Positions 51,514-61,182 are shown, counted from the first letter of the stretch. The stretch: DNA of 64,000 bases from an uncultured Candidatus Melainabacteria bacterium (GCA_934728585.1 CAKVDZ010000003.1:62001-126000), one strand, 5' to 3'. The notes: generated by a model not told the origin, from the sequence alone. A program made the numbers and translations.

Positions 51514-51617
51514 GTTCAAAAAATTTGACTTCTTAAAATAAATCATTAAATAAATCATACAAATAGATGTATAAACTTAAAGCATTATACCCCATAATAT
51601 AATCGTGAGAGTGTAAT

Positions 51618-52115
51618 ATGCCTTTCGTTTATAGACTGCAAAAAGTACTTGATTTTAGAAACCGTAAGAAAGAAGAACAATTAATGGTTCTTCAGAAAGC
51701 TCAGCAAGCCCTGTTTATGGCTGAGGCGGACATTCAAAAAAACAACGAGGAAATTGCGATAACAAAACAAAATCAAAGACACGCTGATTTTACAATGATG
51801 GAAGCGTATGACAACTACCTACACCATCTTTGGGAAAAAGGCGAACAGCTTGAAATAGTTCGACAAGAAAAAGAACAAATAGTTCAACAAGAAACACTTA
51901 AGCTTATCGAGCTTGAACAAGCAGTGAAAGTGCTTGAAAAGCACAAAGAAAAGAACAAGGAAGCATACCTTGCTGAACAAAAAGCTATCGAACAAAAAAG
52001 CATGTCCGAACTTGGTGTTCAAAGATACTTCCAACAAACACGAGAAACAAAAGAAGAACAAGAACTTCTTGAACAAATGCAAAAAGAGTTAGAGGACGAA
52101 GAAAATGGATATTAA
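51618..52115 (+). CDS. fliJ: Flagellar protein FliJ
   Basis: 165 residues. FliJ is a coiled-coil protein that couples the FliI ATPase to FlhA. It opens PFVYRLQKVLDFRNRKKEEQ, the family signature, and is coiled coil almost throughout. GAGAG and a TATAAT (51598-51603) lie upstream. It overlaps fliK by 11 nt. fliI, usually next to it, is not in this window. Confidence 0.88.
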   Translation: MPFVYRLQKVLDFRNRKKEEQLMVLQKAQQALFMAEADIQKNNEEIAITKQNQRHADFTMMEAYDNYLHHLWEKGEQLEIVRQEKEQIVQQETLKLIELEQAVKVLEKHKEKNKEAYLAEQKAIEQKSMSELGVQRYFQQTRETKEEQELLEQMQKELEDEENGY

Positions 52116-53772
52116 AGCAACAAAATTACAAAATACCCAACAAACAACTTCATCAACAACAGTTCAAACACCAACAAAAACTGCTGATGGCAAATCTTTT
52201 ATTGATGAAATGATTTCTTTGCCTGAACTTGATAACAAAAATACTGAAGTTGCAACAAAAACTGCAACAGCAAATAATGCAAAAGAAACAACTGCCCAAA
52301 ACAAGCCCGAATTACGAGATTTTGAATTTGTTTCAACACAAGAAAATTCTTTTGCAAAAACGTTAAATAACAATGCAAAAAGCACTCACCAGCTTAAACA
52401 AGCCGAAAAAGAGTTGGTTAACGAATGTGTTTTAATGAATGAAAAAACATCAAAAGTAAAAGACAGCAAAAGCGAGTTAAAAACAGCTCAAGCCTCTGTT
52501 AGTCAAAAATCTGACAAAGAAATTGAAACGGAAAACAATGATAAAGCTTTAGTTGACTACAAACAACCTGATTTTAATCAAAATAACAATGCACAAGATT
52601 TTGAAAATAGAGATAAAAACAACTTACCTCAAATTTCAAAAAATGCAGAACCTGATTTTACAAACAAACAAATTGAAAACACTGACAAAAACATTCAAAA
52701 TTTAACAAATTTTGATAAAAATGACACAAAAAATGAAATTTTTGAAAACAATATAAAAATTGCAGACAAGCTTGACCCAGTTCAAGAGTTAAAACCAATT
52801 GAAAATTTGGCACAAAAAGATTTATCAAAAGGTAATTTAGAAAAAACTTCTATTATCAATGCACCAAAAGACACAAAAGACAGTGTTTTACCAATAATTT
52901 TTGAAAACAATATAAAAATTGCAGACAAGCTTGACCCAGTTCAAGAGTTAAAACCAATTGAAAATTTGGCACAAAAAGATTTATCAAAAGGTAATTTAGA
53001 AAAAACTTCTATTATCAATGCACCAAAAGACACAAAAGACAGTGTTTTACCAATATCTAAAGCAGACAAAGCAGTAATGGATGTCGTTGACGTTGATCCA
53101 GCTCAAGCAATTAACAATTCAAAAGCTAAAGAAATGCAAAATATGGAAGTTATTGTTATTGAACCAATCAAACCTGTTTTAGAGGTTAGCAATTCAATTA
53201 CAAACAACAACAAAACTAGCGACATAGTTAAATTTATTGATGCAAACTTATCAACTGAAAGTTCTTCTAAAACAACAAAGACAAAATCAACAAGTTCAAG
53301 TGCTTCAGCTGAGAAAAAAGCTCAAAAATCAATAAAGATGACAGAAGCAGATGCTAACTTTTTTAACAACTTAGTTGAAAACAATCAACAAACAGCAGAT
53401 ACAAAAACTGTTGATTCTTCAAACAATATGACACTTAAAGACATTGAAGAATCTCATTCTGCAGAAGTTTCAAAGACTTTATTGAACGCATTAAAAGAAT
53501 CAAGAGAAAACAACAAAGCTTTCCGTGTTGACTTTGACAAAGATTTATCAGTAATCCTGAAAGTTAACAAAGACGGTCAAATTTCAGCAGAATTCCTCCC
53601 AGGAGATAAAGCTGTAGAACAGTATTTAAAAGCAAACATTCCGCTTTTAAAACAACAATTTGACGACGAGGGTTTATCATACGAAAACTTGTCATACCGT
53701 CAACACAAGAAAGAAAACGAGGAAGAAAAACGTAACAACAGAGGTAATAAAAAGGAGAACGGCTATGAATGA
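52105..53772 (+). CDS. fliK: Flagellar hook-length control protein FliK
   Basis: 555 residues. FliK measures the hook and switches export to filament proteins. The long N-terminal ruler is disordered, rich in Lys, Asn, Thr and Gln. The C-terminal switch domain (about 455-525; VSKTLLNALKESRENNKAFR, LKANIPLLKQQFDDEGLSYE) is recognisable. Residues 212-317 are a perfect two-fold tandem repeat of 53 residues. The stop overlaps the next ATG. The assignment rests on domain and position after fliJ. Confidence 0.85.
   Translation: MDIKATKLQNTQQTTSSTTVQTPTKTADGKSFIDEMISLPELDNKNTEVATKTATANNAKETTAQNKPELRDFEFVSTQENSFAKTLNNNAKSTHQLKQAEKELVNECVLMNEKTSKVKDSKSELKTAQASVSQKSDKEIETENNDKALVDYKQPDFNQNNNAQDFENRDKNNLPQISKNAEPDFTNKQIENTDKNIQNLTNFDKNDTKNEIFENNIKIADKLDPVQELKPIENLAQKDLSKGNLEKTSIINAPKDTKDSVLPIIFENNIKIADKLDPVQELKPIENLAQKDLSKGNLEKTSIINAPKDTKDSVLPISKADKAVMDVVDVDPAQAINNSKAKEMQNMEVIVIEPIKPVLEVSNSITNNNKTSDIVKFIDANLSTESSSKTTKTKSTSSSASAEKKAQKSIKMTEADANFFNNLVENNQQTADTKTVDSSNNMTLKDIEESHSAEVSKTLLNALKESRENNKAFRVDFDKDLSVILKVNKDGQISAEFLPGDKAVEQYLKANIPLLKQQFDDEGLSYENLSYRQHKKENEEEKRNNRGNKKENGYE
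52738..53055. repeat. Perfect tandem duplication of 159 bp in fliK
   Basis: Copies at 52738-52896 and 52897-53055 appear identical at every base. The period is 53 codons, so the frame is kept. Each unit begins FENNIKIADKLDPVQELKP and ends TKDSVLPI. Confidence 0.95.
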
Positions 53773-54601
53773 TTCATTTGTAACTGCGCTTAATACGCAA
53801 AAATGCACAACAGAATGGATGAATGCCCTAACAACAAACATGACAAACATGTATACTCCAGGGTTTAAAGAAAACAAAGTCAACTTTAAAACCTTTTTAG
53901 GTGGCGCCGTTCTTGACACTTGTGATAAAAACTTCGGACAAGGTAAATCTACTCCAGGTACAGCAAACGCAAACCTATTCTTAGAAGGTGAGGGTTTCTT
54001 CGTAACACGTACAAACGAGGGTAAAATCATTTACACAAGACACGGTGAATTTGACTTTGACTCAGAGGGTGTTTACAAAAACAAAGATGGTTACACAGTA
54101 CAAGGTTATATCCTAAACGACAAAGGCGAAATTATGGCTGGTACTAAGTCTTTGAGTGCAGACCTTTATGAAGAAACAATCACAAAAGGTGGTGCATTAG
54201 ATGTTCCAACAACAAGCATCAAATTATGGATTGACCCTAACAACGGTAAATATTTAGGAAAATACGACGATTACGAAATCAAAAACGACGGTACTTTATA
54301 CGGTAAAGCCGATGGTGGTAAAAAGAAAGTTCCTTTATACAAAATCGCTACAATGAGCTTCCACAATAAAAATGGTCTATACGAAATTAAAGACGGTCAA
54401 TTCGTTGAAACAGAAGATTCAGGTAGACCAGTTTTAGGACGTGGTGAAATCCGTTCAGGTTTGTTAGAACTTTCTAACGTTGGTTTCAAAGATAACATCG
54501 CAAACTACCAACAAGCAAAAGTTCAAATGGAGCTTGCAAACAAATTGATTTCTTCACAAAAAGAATTACTACAAGAAGCAATCAGACTTGTTGCTTCATA
54601 G
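53765..54601 (+). CDS. Flagellar rod/hook protein (FlgF/FlgG/FlgE family)
   Basis: 278 residues from ATG 53765, after AAAAGGAG and overlapping fliK by 8 nt. The N-terminal rod motif is degenerate but readable: LTTNMTNMYTPGFKENKV against the usual TANNIANVNTPGFK. The core LFLEGEGFFVTRTNEGKIIY, then TRHGEFDFDSEGVYKNKDGYTVQGY, is typical of FlgF/FlgG. It ends SSQKELLQEAIRLVAS, a normal C-terminal helix. FlgF, FlgG and FlgE cannot be told apart here. Confidence 0.85.
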   Translation: MNDSFVTALNTQKCTTEWMNALTTNMTNMYTPGFKENKVNFKTFLGGAVLDTCDKNFGQGKSTPGTANANLFLEGEGFFVTRTNEGKIIYTRHGEFDFDSEGVYKNKDGYTVQGYILNDKGEIMAGTKSLSADLYEETITKGGALDVPTTSIKLWIDPNNGKYLGKYDDYEIKNDGTLYGKADGGKKKVPLYKIATMSFHNKNGLYEIKDGQFVETEDSGRPVLGRGEIRSGLLELSNVGFKDNIANYQQAKVQMELANKLISSQKELLQEAIRLVAS

Positions 54602-54667
54602 TATAACGGTTAATAGTCAGTAATATCTGGCTAATTACCGCAGGCGTAGAGTTAGTTGCAGAAAAAT

Positions 54668-54704
54668 ACGGCAAACAGACAATATCTATTGTCTTGTTTG
54701 CCGT
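54668..54704. other. Long imperfect hairpin after the flagellar gene
   Basis: Seventeen paired bases with one bulge: ACGGCAAACAGACAATA against TATTGTCTTGTTTGCCGT. No T-run follows, so it may protect the 3' end rather than terminate. The rest of the 54602-54890 gap holds only this and the next terminator. Confidence 0.45.
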
Positions 54705-54766
54705 GGCAAAATTTCATTTTAAGTTTAAATATAGACAGAGAACGATTTTAGAGTAAATTCAAGTAC

Positions 54767-54797
54767 AAGAGGGTTTTACAGGCGCCCTCTTTTTTTT
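54767..54797 (+). terminator. Terminator of the fliJ-fliK operon
   Basis: Stem AAGAGGG / CCCTCTT, a loop of 11 nt, then eight T (54790-54797). Confidence 0.7.
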
Positions 54798-54890
54798 ACA
54801 CAAATATACTTACAAAATGTAAATATATTTTTTAACTAATAGCAATTTTATTATTTATGGTATTTAATCAAAATAAATGAAAGGATTTTT

Positions 54891-55604
54891 ATGCCAATTC
54901 AAGCAATTACTCCAAGAATTACAACTAAAAATGTTAACAACAAAGATGCAAAACAAACATTACGTCCAATTAATAGTCCAACAACAAAACAAACTCCTCA
55001 ACTGCAAAAGCAAGAGTTTAACTGGCTACCTGATATTTTTAAATCTTCAGTAGCAAAAGAAATGGACGAAATTAAGGCAATCAAAAACGAATTGGGTCAT
55101 CAACGTTTTGATAAAGAAGATCAAAAAGAAATAAAAAAATACCTTAAAGCAGACGAACTTGACGTTGATACTGTAAAAACTTTTGCACAAACAAATTTAA
55201 CAATTAAAGGTATGAGTGAGGCTTACAAGTTTTCTAAATCGACCTTGTATCCAAAAGGAGAACAACAATATATATTGAAAGCTGTTCTTGAATTTGAAAA
55301 ACCTGAAATGAAAATGCCTCAACAATACAAGGAATATAGAACCCAACTTGAAAGAGGAAAAAACTCAACATACAAGATTGAAAATCACGACAGCTCGCAC
55401 AAAGCTGTTTACAAAGCAAAAGGCGAAAAACTTTCTGAATCTTCATTAGAAGCAGGACCTTATCACCCAACTCCAAGAAGTTCAGATTCTGATTTAAGTA
55501 GCTCAAGTGCAACAAATAATAAGGACGATGATTGGTCATCAAGTCCATTGAATCCATTGAACCCGATGAGTCCATTAAGTCCATTTAATCCAATGAATTG
55601 GTAA
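54891..55604 (+). CDS. Unknown protein with proline-rich tail
   Basis: 237 residues, no family recognised. The central 50-150 is helical and charged. The C-terminal 60 residues are Ser/Asp/Pro-rich and end in a Pro/Asn/Met/Leu repeat (SSPLNPLNPMSPLSPFNPMN). AAAGGA precedes the ATG. A GCAATTTTATT box at 54842 loosely resembles the promoter type of the genes at 23153, 40793 and 49915. Possibly a surface or secreted protein, but there is no signal peptide. Confidence 0.55.
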   Translation: MPIQAITPRITTKNVNNKDAKQTLRPINSPTTKQTPQLQKQEFNWLPDIFKSSVAKEMDEIKAIKNELGHQRFDKEDQKEIKKYLKADELDVDTVKTFAQTNLTIKGMSEAYKFSKSTLYPKGEQQYILKAVLEFEKPEMKMPQQYKEYRTQLERGKNSTYKIENHDSSHKAVYKAKGEKLSESSLEAGPYHPTPRSSDSDLSSSSATNNKDDDWSSSPLNPLNPMSPLSPFNPMNW

Positions 55605-55620
55605 TAAAATTTTTATAATA

Positions 55621-55653
55621 CAAGAGGCGCGAGCGGTACACTCGCGCCTCTTG
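55621..55653. terminator. Bidirectional terminator between unknown gene and ileS
   Basis: A perfect 13-bp stem CAAGAGGCGCGAG / CTCGCGCCTCTTG with a 7-nt loop, placed 17 nt from each convergent stop codon. Confidence 0.8.
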
Positions 55654-55671
55654 TATTATTATTTATTTCAA

Positions 55672-58485
55672 TTATTCATTAATTGCTTCTTCGCAATCTG
55701 GACAAATACCGTCTTCGTTCAATTCACGATATTTCCAACAACGGCAACATTTTTCACCGTGTGCTTTTGTAACCCATACTGTGCAACCGTCTTCTGTATA
55801 TTCATTCAATACATCAGCTGGCTTTTCATCAGCAACAACTGCTTGAGATGTAATAAAGATATTGCAAAGTTCGTCTTCACAAGACTTTAATAATTTTTTA
55901 TTTTCTTCATCTTTTACATAAACCGCAACTTCTAATGAACTTCCTACTTTTTTATCTGCTCTTAGAGGTTCAATCGCTTTTGTTACGATAACACGAGTTT
56001 TCAAGATTTTTGCAAACTCTTGTTCTAATTCAGGGTTGTTCCATTCAGATTTCATTTCTGGCCAAGAAGAAAGCAAGATACTTTCCAATCCACCCTTTTG
56101 ATTTTCTGGAACATTTTGCCAAATATCTTCTGCTTGGTGAGGCATTACTGGCATAATAATTCTTACCAAAGCTTGTAAGATTTCATACATTACTGTTTGG
56201 CAAGCTCTACGTGAAAGAGATTTTTTACCTGAAGTATACAATCTATCTTTTACAATATCTAGGTAGAATGAACTCAAGTCAACAGCTGCAAAGTTTTGCA
56301 AGCATTGGAAGTATTTGTAGAATTCATAACCCTCAAACGCTTCTGTTACGTTTTCGATTAATTGATATAATTTGTGTAATGCAAATTTATCCAAATCTTT
56401 AAGGTCTTTGTAATCTACATAATCTTTTTCAGGTTCAAAATCAAACAAGTTACCCATTAAGAAACGAGCTGTATTTCTTGTTTTTTTAAAGATTTCAGCA
56501 AGTTGTTTAACAATATTGTCACCGATTTTGATATCATTTCTGTAATCAACTGATGCAGCCCAAAGTCTTAAGATATCAGCACCATAGTTTTTAATAATAT
56601 CGTCTGGTCTGATGTAGTTACCCAAAGATTTAGACATTTTTCTACCGTCTTCACCGAATACGAAACCATGAGTTAACACTTGTTTGTAAGGTGCTTTGCC
56701 TTGAGTTGCAACTGATGTAAGTAATGAAGATTGGAACCAACCTCTGTGTTGGTCAGAACCCTCTAAATACATATCAACTGGTGTGTGATTTAATTCGTCA
56801 GAACGTTTTTCAACAACGGCTCTCCAAGAAACACCTGAATCAAACCAAACATCCATAATATCTTTTTCTTTGCGGAAGTGTGTTTTACCACATTTAGGGC
56901 AAACAAAACCTTCTGGCATAAGTTCTTTTTCAGAATATTTAACCCAAGCGTCAGAAGATTCTTTTTCAAACATTTTTGCAACATGTTCTATTGTTTCATC
57001 TGTAACAATAACTTCACCACAATCTTCGCAATAGAATACAGGAATTGGAACCCCCCAAGCACGTTGACGCGAGATACACCAATCTGTACGACCCTCAACC
57101 ATATTTGAAATTCTTGCTTCACCTGATGCAGGGATAAATTTTACACCTTTAATTGCTTTCAAGGCTTCATCTCTGAATTTATCAACTTTTACGAACCATT
57201 GAGGAGTTGCTCTGTAAATTACAGGGTGTTTACATCTCCAACAATGTGGATAACTGTGTTGAATATCAGCAGAAGCAAGTAATGCGCCACAATCTTTCAA
57301 TTTGTCAATTACAATTGTGTTTCCTTTATAGTAAGGAATACCCGCCAAATCACCAGCTTCTTCTGTCCAAACACCTTTTGAGTCTAATGGTGAATATACG
57401 TCAATTTTGTATTTGCAACAAACTTCGTAGTCTTCTAAACCATGTCCAGGAGCTGTATGAACTGAACCTGTACCAGCATCTAATGTAACGTGTTCACCAC
57501 AAAGAATTGGTGATTTTCTGTCATATAATGGATGAACAGGAGTTAAATTTTCTAAGTCTTGACCTTTGCAAGTGCCTAGAACCTTAATATCTTCTTCTTT
57601 CCAATCAACGTCTTTTAAGAAGTTTGCTAGCAAACCAGTTGCTGCATAATAAACATCGTTGTTATATTCAAAGAAAGTATATTCAAATCTTGGGTGTACG
57701 CTGATTGCTAAGTTTGACGGAATTGTCCATGGTGTTGTTGTCCAAATTACAGCATACATATCTTTGTCTGTGTTTAAGAAATCGAATTTTGATTTTAAAG
57801 TATTAACACTTTCATCATCAAACTTAAATCTTACGTAAATTGAAGTTGATGTATGATCAGCATATTCAACCTCTGCCTCTGCAAGAGCAGTTTCGCAAGA
57901 TGCACACCAATAAACTGGTTTCAAACCTTTTTCAATGTAACCTTTTTTGTACATTTCACCAAATACTCTAACTTGTTCAGCTTCGTATTCACCGTCAATT
58001 GTCAAATATGGGTGTTCCCAATTACCTAAAACGCCAAGTCTTTTAAATTCTGATTCTTGACCTTTTAAGCTGTTATGCGCATATTCACGACATTTTTGTC
58101 TTAATTCTGCAGGAGTAACTGCGTTACGACCACCTTCAATATTTTTTACAACCTTGTTTTCGATAGGCAAACCGTGTCCGTCATATCCTGGAACATAAGG
58201 TGCATAGTAGCCTCTTTGAGATTTATATTTAATTAAAATATCTTTTAAAATTTTGTTTAACGCTGTACCAACGTGAATTTTTTCAGAACTCAAATATGGA
58301 GGGCCGTCATGTAAGATAAAAGCATTTGCTTTATCTCGGTTTTCAGTCATTTTTTTATACATTTGATGTTCTTCCCAAAACTTTTGAGTTTCAGGTTCTT
58401 TTTTAGTTGCGTTTGCACGCATTTCTAACGTAGTTTTTGGTAAATTAAGAGTGTCTTTAAACTCTTTTTTTTCATTTTCTGTCAT
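55672..58485 (-). CDS. ileS: Isoleucyl-tRNA synthetase
   Basis: 937 residues, class Ia. The editing domain (about 190-400), the KMSKS loop GRKMSKSLGN (about 603) and the C-terminal zinc site CRCWKYRELNEDGICPDC are all present. The first signature reads SSEKIHVGTALNKI, so the HIGH motif is HVGT with the second His replaced by Thr. The rest of the active site looks ordinary. No T-box leader fits in the 27-nt gap upstream. Confidence 0.96.
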   Translation of the reverse strand: MTENEKKEFKDTLNLPKTTLEMRANATKKEPETQKFWEEHQMYKKMTENRDKANAFILHDGPPYLSSEKIHVGTALNKILKDILIKYKSQRGYYAPYVPGYDGHGLPIENKVVKNIEGGRNAVTPAELRQKCREYAHNSLKGQESEFKRLGVLGNWEHPYLTIDGEYEAEQVRVFGEMYKKGYIEKGLKPVYWCASCETALAEAEVEYADHTSTSIYVRFKFDDESVNTLKSKFDFLNTDKDMYAVIWTTTPWTIPSNLAISVHPRFEYTFFEYNNDVYYAATGLLANFLKDVDWKEEDIKVLGTCKGQDLENLTPVHPLYDRKSPILCGEHVTLDAGTGSVHTAPGHGLEDYEVCCKYKIDVYSPLDSKGVWTEEAGDLAGIPYYKGNTIVIDKLKDCGALLASADIQHSYPHCWRCKHPVIYRATPQWFVKVDKFRDEALKAIKGVKFIPASGEARISNMVEGRTDWCISRQRAWGVPIPVFYCEDCGEVIVTDETIEHVAKMFEKESSDAWVKYSEKELMPEGFVCPKCGKTHFRKEKDIMDVWFDSGVSWRAVVEKRSDELNHTPVDMYLEGSDQHRGWFQSSLLTSVATQGKAPYKQVLTHGFVFGEDGRKMSKSLGNYIRPDDIIKNYGADILRLWAASVDYRNDIKIGDNIVKQLAEIFKKTRNTARFLMGNLFDFEPEKDYVDYKDLKDLDKFALHKLYQLIENVTEAFEGYEFYKYFQCLQNFAAVDLSSFYLDIVKDRLYTSGKKSLSRRACQTVMYEILQALVRIIMPVMPHQAEDIWQNVPENQKGGLESILLSSWPEMKSEWNNPELEQEFAKILKTRVIVTKAIEPLRADKKVGSSLEVAVYVKDEENKKLLKSCEDELCNIFITSQAVVADEKPADVLNEYTEDGCTVWVTKAHGEKCCRCWKYRELNEDGICPDCEEAINE

Positions 58486-58512
58486 TTATATTTTCCTCTA
58501 TTTTATTTACAA

Positions 58513-59820
58513 TTAAGCGACCTTACTTGAAGTTTTCTTAGCACCAAAGTAAGCCAAAAGTTCTTTACGACGTTTTTCTTTTGCAATATATTTATGCATT
58601 TTTTCATCGTCAAATTGACCTTCCCAACGAGCAATAACAACTGTTGCAACACAGTTACCAATAAGGTTAATTGTTGTTCTACCCATATCTAGAATATGGT
58701 CAATACCTAATAAAATTGCAACCCCTATAATTGGATAATTAAATGTTGTCAAAGTACCAGCAAGTACAATCAAGGAAACTCTCGGAACACCTGCAATACC
58801 TTTACTTGCAAACATTAAAGCTAACATCATAGCAAGTTGTTGTTCAAGGTTCAAATTTATACCAACCAATTGAGTTGAAAATAATACCGCAACAGATACA
58901 CCTAATGTACTTCCGTCTAAGTTAAATGTATAACCTGTTGGCATAACGAAACTTACAATATTTCTTGGAACACCAAATTTTTCCAAGATTTCCATTGATT
59001 TTGGTAATGCAGCCTCTGAACTTGTTGTTGTAAAGGCAAGTAAAATTTGATCTTTGATTGCAGACATAAGTTTAAAGAACGGAACCTTAACCAAATGACA
59101 AACAAAATGCAACACAAAGAATACAAATATGGCAAGTGCAGTATACAAGCAGAAAATAACCTTACCATAACTTTTTAGTACACTGATACCATTTATACCA
59201 ATGGCTGATGCAACAGCACCAAAAATACCAAATGGCGCAAAATACATTACATATTCTGTAAACTTAAACATAACTTTTGCGGTAGCGTTTAAAACGTCTA
59301 ACACAGGCTTTGCAGATTTTCCAACTGCACAAATTGCAACAGCAAAGAATAACGAGAAAATAACTATTTGCAACAAGTTACCGTCTGCCATCGCCTTAAC
59401 AACAGAAGTTGGAAACATTCCAATAATCATGCCAGACAACGAGTTATTTGGATTAATAGTTGCCATGTGTTGAGCAGCTTGCATATCGTGAGCACTTGCG
59501 GCAACAACATTCTCCATACCAACTCCAGGTTTTACAATGTTACCCATCGCTAAACCAATAATTAACGCAAAAGTTGTAACTATTTCAAAATAAATTAAAG
59601 TTTTTAAACCAATTTTTCCAAGACTTTTTACATCACCGTGTCCTGCTATACCAACAACAAGTGTTGAGAACAACAATGGCGCAATAATCATCTTAATCAT
59701 ATTCAAAAATATTTTTGCAAGTGGTGCTGTTTTTATTGCAAAAGCTGGAAACAACCAACCTACAAGAATACCCGCTATAAGAGCAATAAATATAAACGTC
59801 GTTAAATTAAACTTTTTCAA
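58513..59820 (-). CDS. Dicarboxylate/amino acid:cation symporter (DAACS)
   Basis: 435 residues, eight membrane helices and two hairpin loops. HP1 has the serine-rich AFTTTSSEAALPKSMEIL, and TM7 has VSFVMPTGYTFNLDGSTLG, the NMDGT-type sodium-binding motif (NLDGS here). The family imports glutamate, aspartate or C4-dicarboxylates with Na+ or H+. It precedes ileS by 27 nt in the same direction. Confidence 0.92.
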   Translation of the reverse strand: MKKFNLTTFIFIALIAGILVGWLFPAFAIKTAPLAKIFLNMIKMIIAPLLFSTLVVGIAGHGDVKSLGKIGLKTLIYFEIVTTFALIIGLAMGNIVKPGVGMENVVAASAHDMQAAQHMATINPNNSLSGMIIGMFPTSVVKAMADGNLLQIVIFSLFFAVAICAVGKSAKPVLDVLNATAKVMFKFTEYVMYFAPFGIFGAVASAIGINGISVLKSYGKVIFCLYTALAIFVFFVLHFVCHLVKVPFFKLMSAIKDQILLAFTTTSSEAALPKSMEILEKFGVPRNIVSFVMPTGYTFNLDGSTLGVSVAVLFSTQLVGINLNLEQQLAMMLALMFASKGIAGVPRVSLIVLAGTLTTFNYPIIGVAILLGIDHILDMGRTTINLIGNCVATVVIARWEGQFDDEKMHKYIAKEKRRKELLAYFGAKKTSSKVA

Positions 59821-59945
59821 ATTACTTCCTCTATTACTGTACCTATAGATATAATTATATTATAAAAATTCCTAAAATTTAATCATCTTGATATCATCTT
59901 AATATGAATGTAAAGATAACACTTGTTTTTTGTTTAGAGAATAAA

Positions 59946-60046
59946 GGTTAAGACTATAAGACAATAAGTCATTTATTATCAAATTGTAATTTTAATTATA
60001 GTTCGACTTATCCACTTAATTGCTTATTAACTTATTGCCTTAATCA
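59946..60046. repeat. Imperfect palindromic intergenic element, copy B
   Basis: The left arm GGTTAAGACTATAAGACAAT pairs with the right arm around TTATTGCCTTAATC at roughly 75% over 28 bp. It lies in the gap between the symporter gene start and the fba terminator. Related to copy A at 51416. Nothing else is seen in the 59821-60111 gap apart from the next terminator. Confidence 0.4.
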
Positions 60047-60047
60047 A

Positions 60048-60080
60048 AAAGGTTGGAAAAGATTTCTCTCTCCAACCTTT
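60048..60080 (-). terminator. Terminator of fba
   Basis: Minus-strand stem AAAGGTTGGA / TCCAACCTTT with a 13-nt loop and a following TT-rich stretch, about 30 nt after the fba stop codon. Confidence 0.75.
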
Positions 60081-60111
60081 ATTAACGTTTATAACTTTTT
60101 TGAGTTATTAA

Positions 60112-61071
60112 TTAGTCATCAGCGTGACCAGCTGTTCCTAATACATCTCTCATTTTGTGCATAACCATTTCTTTAACAGCTGTTCTACCAGGTCCCATGT
60201 ATTCACGTGGGTCAAATTTTTCAGGGTGTTCGATGAAGAATTCTCTGATAGTAGATGTCATAGCTAAACGTAAGTCTGTATCGATGTTGATTTTAGCTAC
60301 ACCGTGTTTAGAAGCGTAATTTAACATTTCTTCTGGAACACCTTGTGCATCTGGTAAGTTACCACCGAATTTATTACATTTTTCTACGAATTCTTTTGGT
60401 ACTGATGAAGAACCGTGAAGAACGATTGGGTAATCTGGGTAACCAGCTTCAGCCAATGCGTCTTTGATTTCTTTCAATCTGTCGAAGTCTAATTTAGCTT
60501 CACCTTTGAATTTGTAAGCACCGTGTGAAGTACCAATAGCGATAGCTAATGAATCACAACCAGTTTGTTTAACAAATTCAACAGCTTCTTTAACGTTTGT
60601 ATATTTAGCATCTTTATCAGAAACTTTAACGTCATCTTCAACACCAGCTAATTTACCAAGTTCAGCTTCTACAGAAACTCCTCTTTCGTGAGCGTATTCA
60701 ACTACTTTTTTAGTAACTGCTACGTTTTCATCAAATGGGAATCTTGAACCATCAATCATTACAGATGAGAAACCACCATCGATACAAGCTTTACAAATTT
60801 CAAAGTCTGCACCGTGGTCTAAGTGTAATGCGATAGGTACTGTAGTTGTAGCTAAAGCTGCTTCAACTAATTTGATTAAGTATGTTTGGTTAGCGTATTT
60901 TCTAGCACCTGCTGAAACTTGTAAAATGATTGGTGAACGAGTTTCTTCAGCTGCTTCTGCAATACCTTGTAAAATTTCCATGTTGTTTACGTTGTAAGCA
61001 CCGATAGCATAACCGCCAGCTAATGCTTTTTTGAACATTTCTTCTGTTCCTACTAATTTTCTTTCACTCAT
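60112..61071 (-). CDS. fba: Class II fructose-bisphosphate aldolase
   Basis: 319 residues. It cleaves fructose 1,6-bisphosphate in glycolysis using zinc. Zinc-site and active-site blocks: ALHLDHGADFEICKACIDGG (about 80-100), VEAELGKLAGVEDD (about 134), IAIGTSHGAYKF (about 177) and VLHGSSSVPKE (about 215). It belongs to the class IIB group. A strong promoter lies upstream, and AGGAG precedes the ATG. Confidence 0.97.
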   Translation of the reverse strand: MSERKLVGTEEMFKKALAGGYAIGAYNVNNMEILQGIAEAAEETRSPIILQVSAGARKYANQTYLIKLVEAALATTTVPIALHLDHGADFEICKACIDGGFSSVMIDGSRFPFDENVAVTKKVVEYAHERGVSVEAELGKLAGVEDDVKVSDKDAKYTNVKEAVEFVKQTGCDSLAIAIGTSHGAYKFKGEAKLDFDRLKEIKDALAEAGYPDYPIVLHGSSSVPKEFVEKCNKFGGNLPDAQGVPEEMLNYASKHGVAKINIDTDLRLAMTSTIREFFIEHPEKFDPREYMGPGRTAVKEMVMHKMRDVLGTAGHADD

Positions 61072-61093
61072 TTGAGTTCTCCTATATTTTTGA

Positions 61094-61122
61094 AGTATAA
61101 CTACACGATTATTTTAGTACAA
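61094..61122 (-). promoter_or_regulatory. Promoter of fba
   Basis: -35 TTGTAC (61117-61122), 17 nt, -10 TATACT (61094-61099). The leader is about 15 nt with AGGAG. Confidence 0.6.
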
Positions 61123-61182
61123 AAAATAATTTATGCAATATTATTACAATCTATTTGCACATTAAAACTTTTGTTAATATCC

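Noticed and set aside
52738..53055. CRISPR-like array
   Set aside because: Only two 159-bp copies, directly adjacent, with no spacers and in frame in fliK.
58486..58512. T-box leader before ileS
   Set aside because: Only 27 nt separate ileS from the upstream gene.
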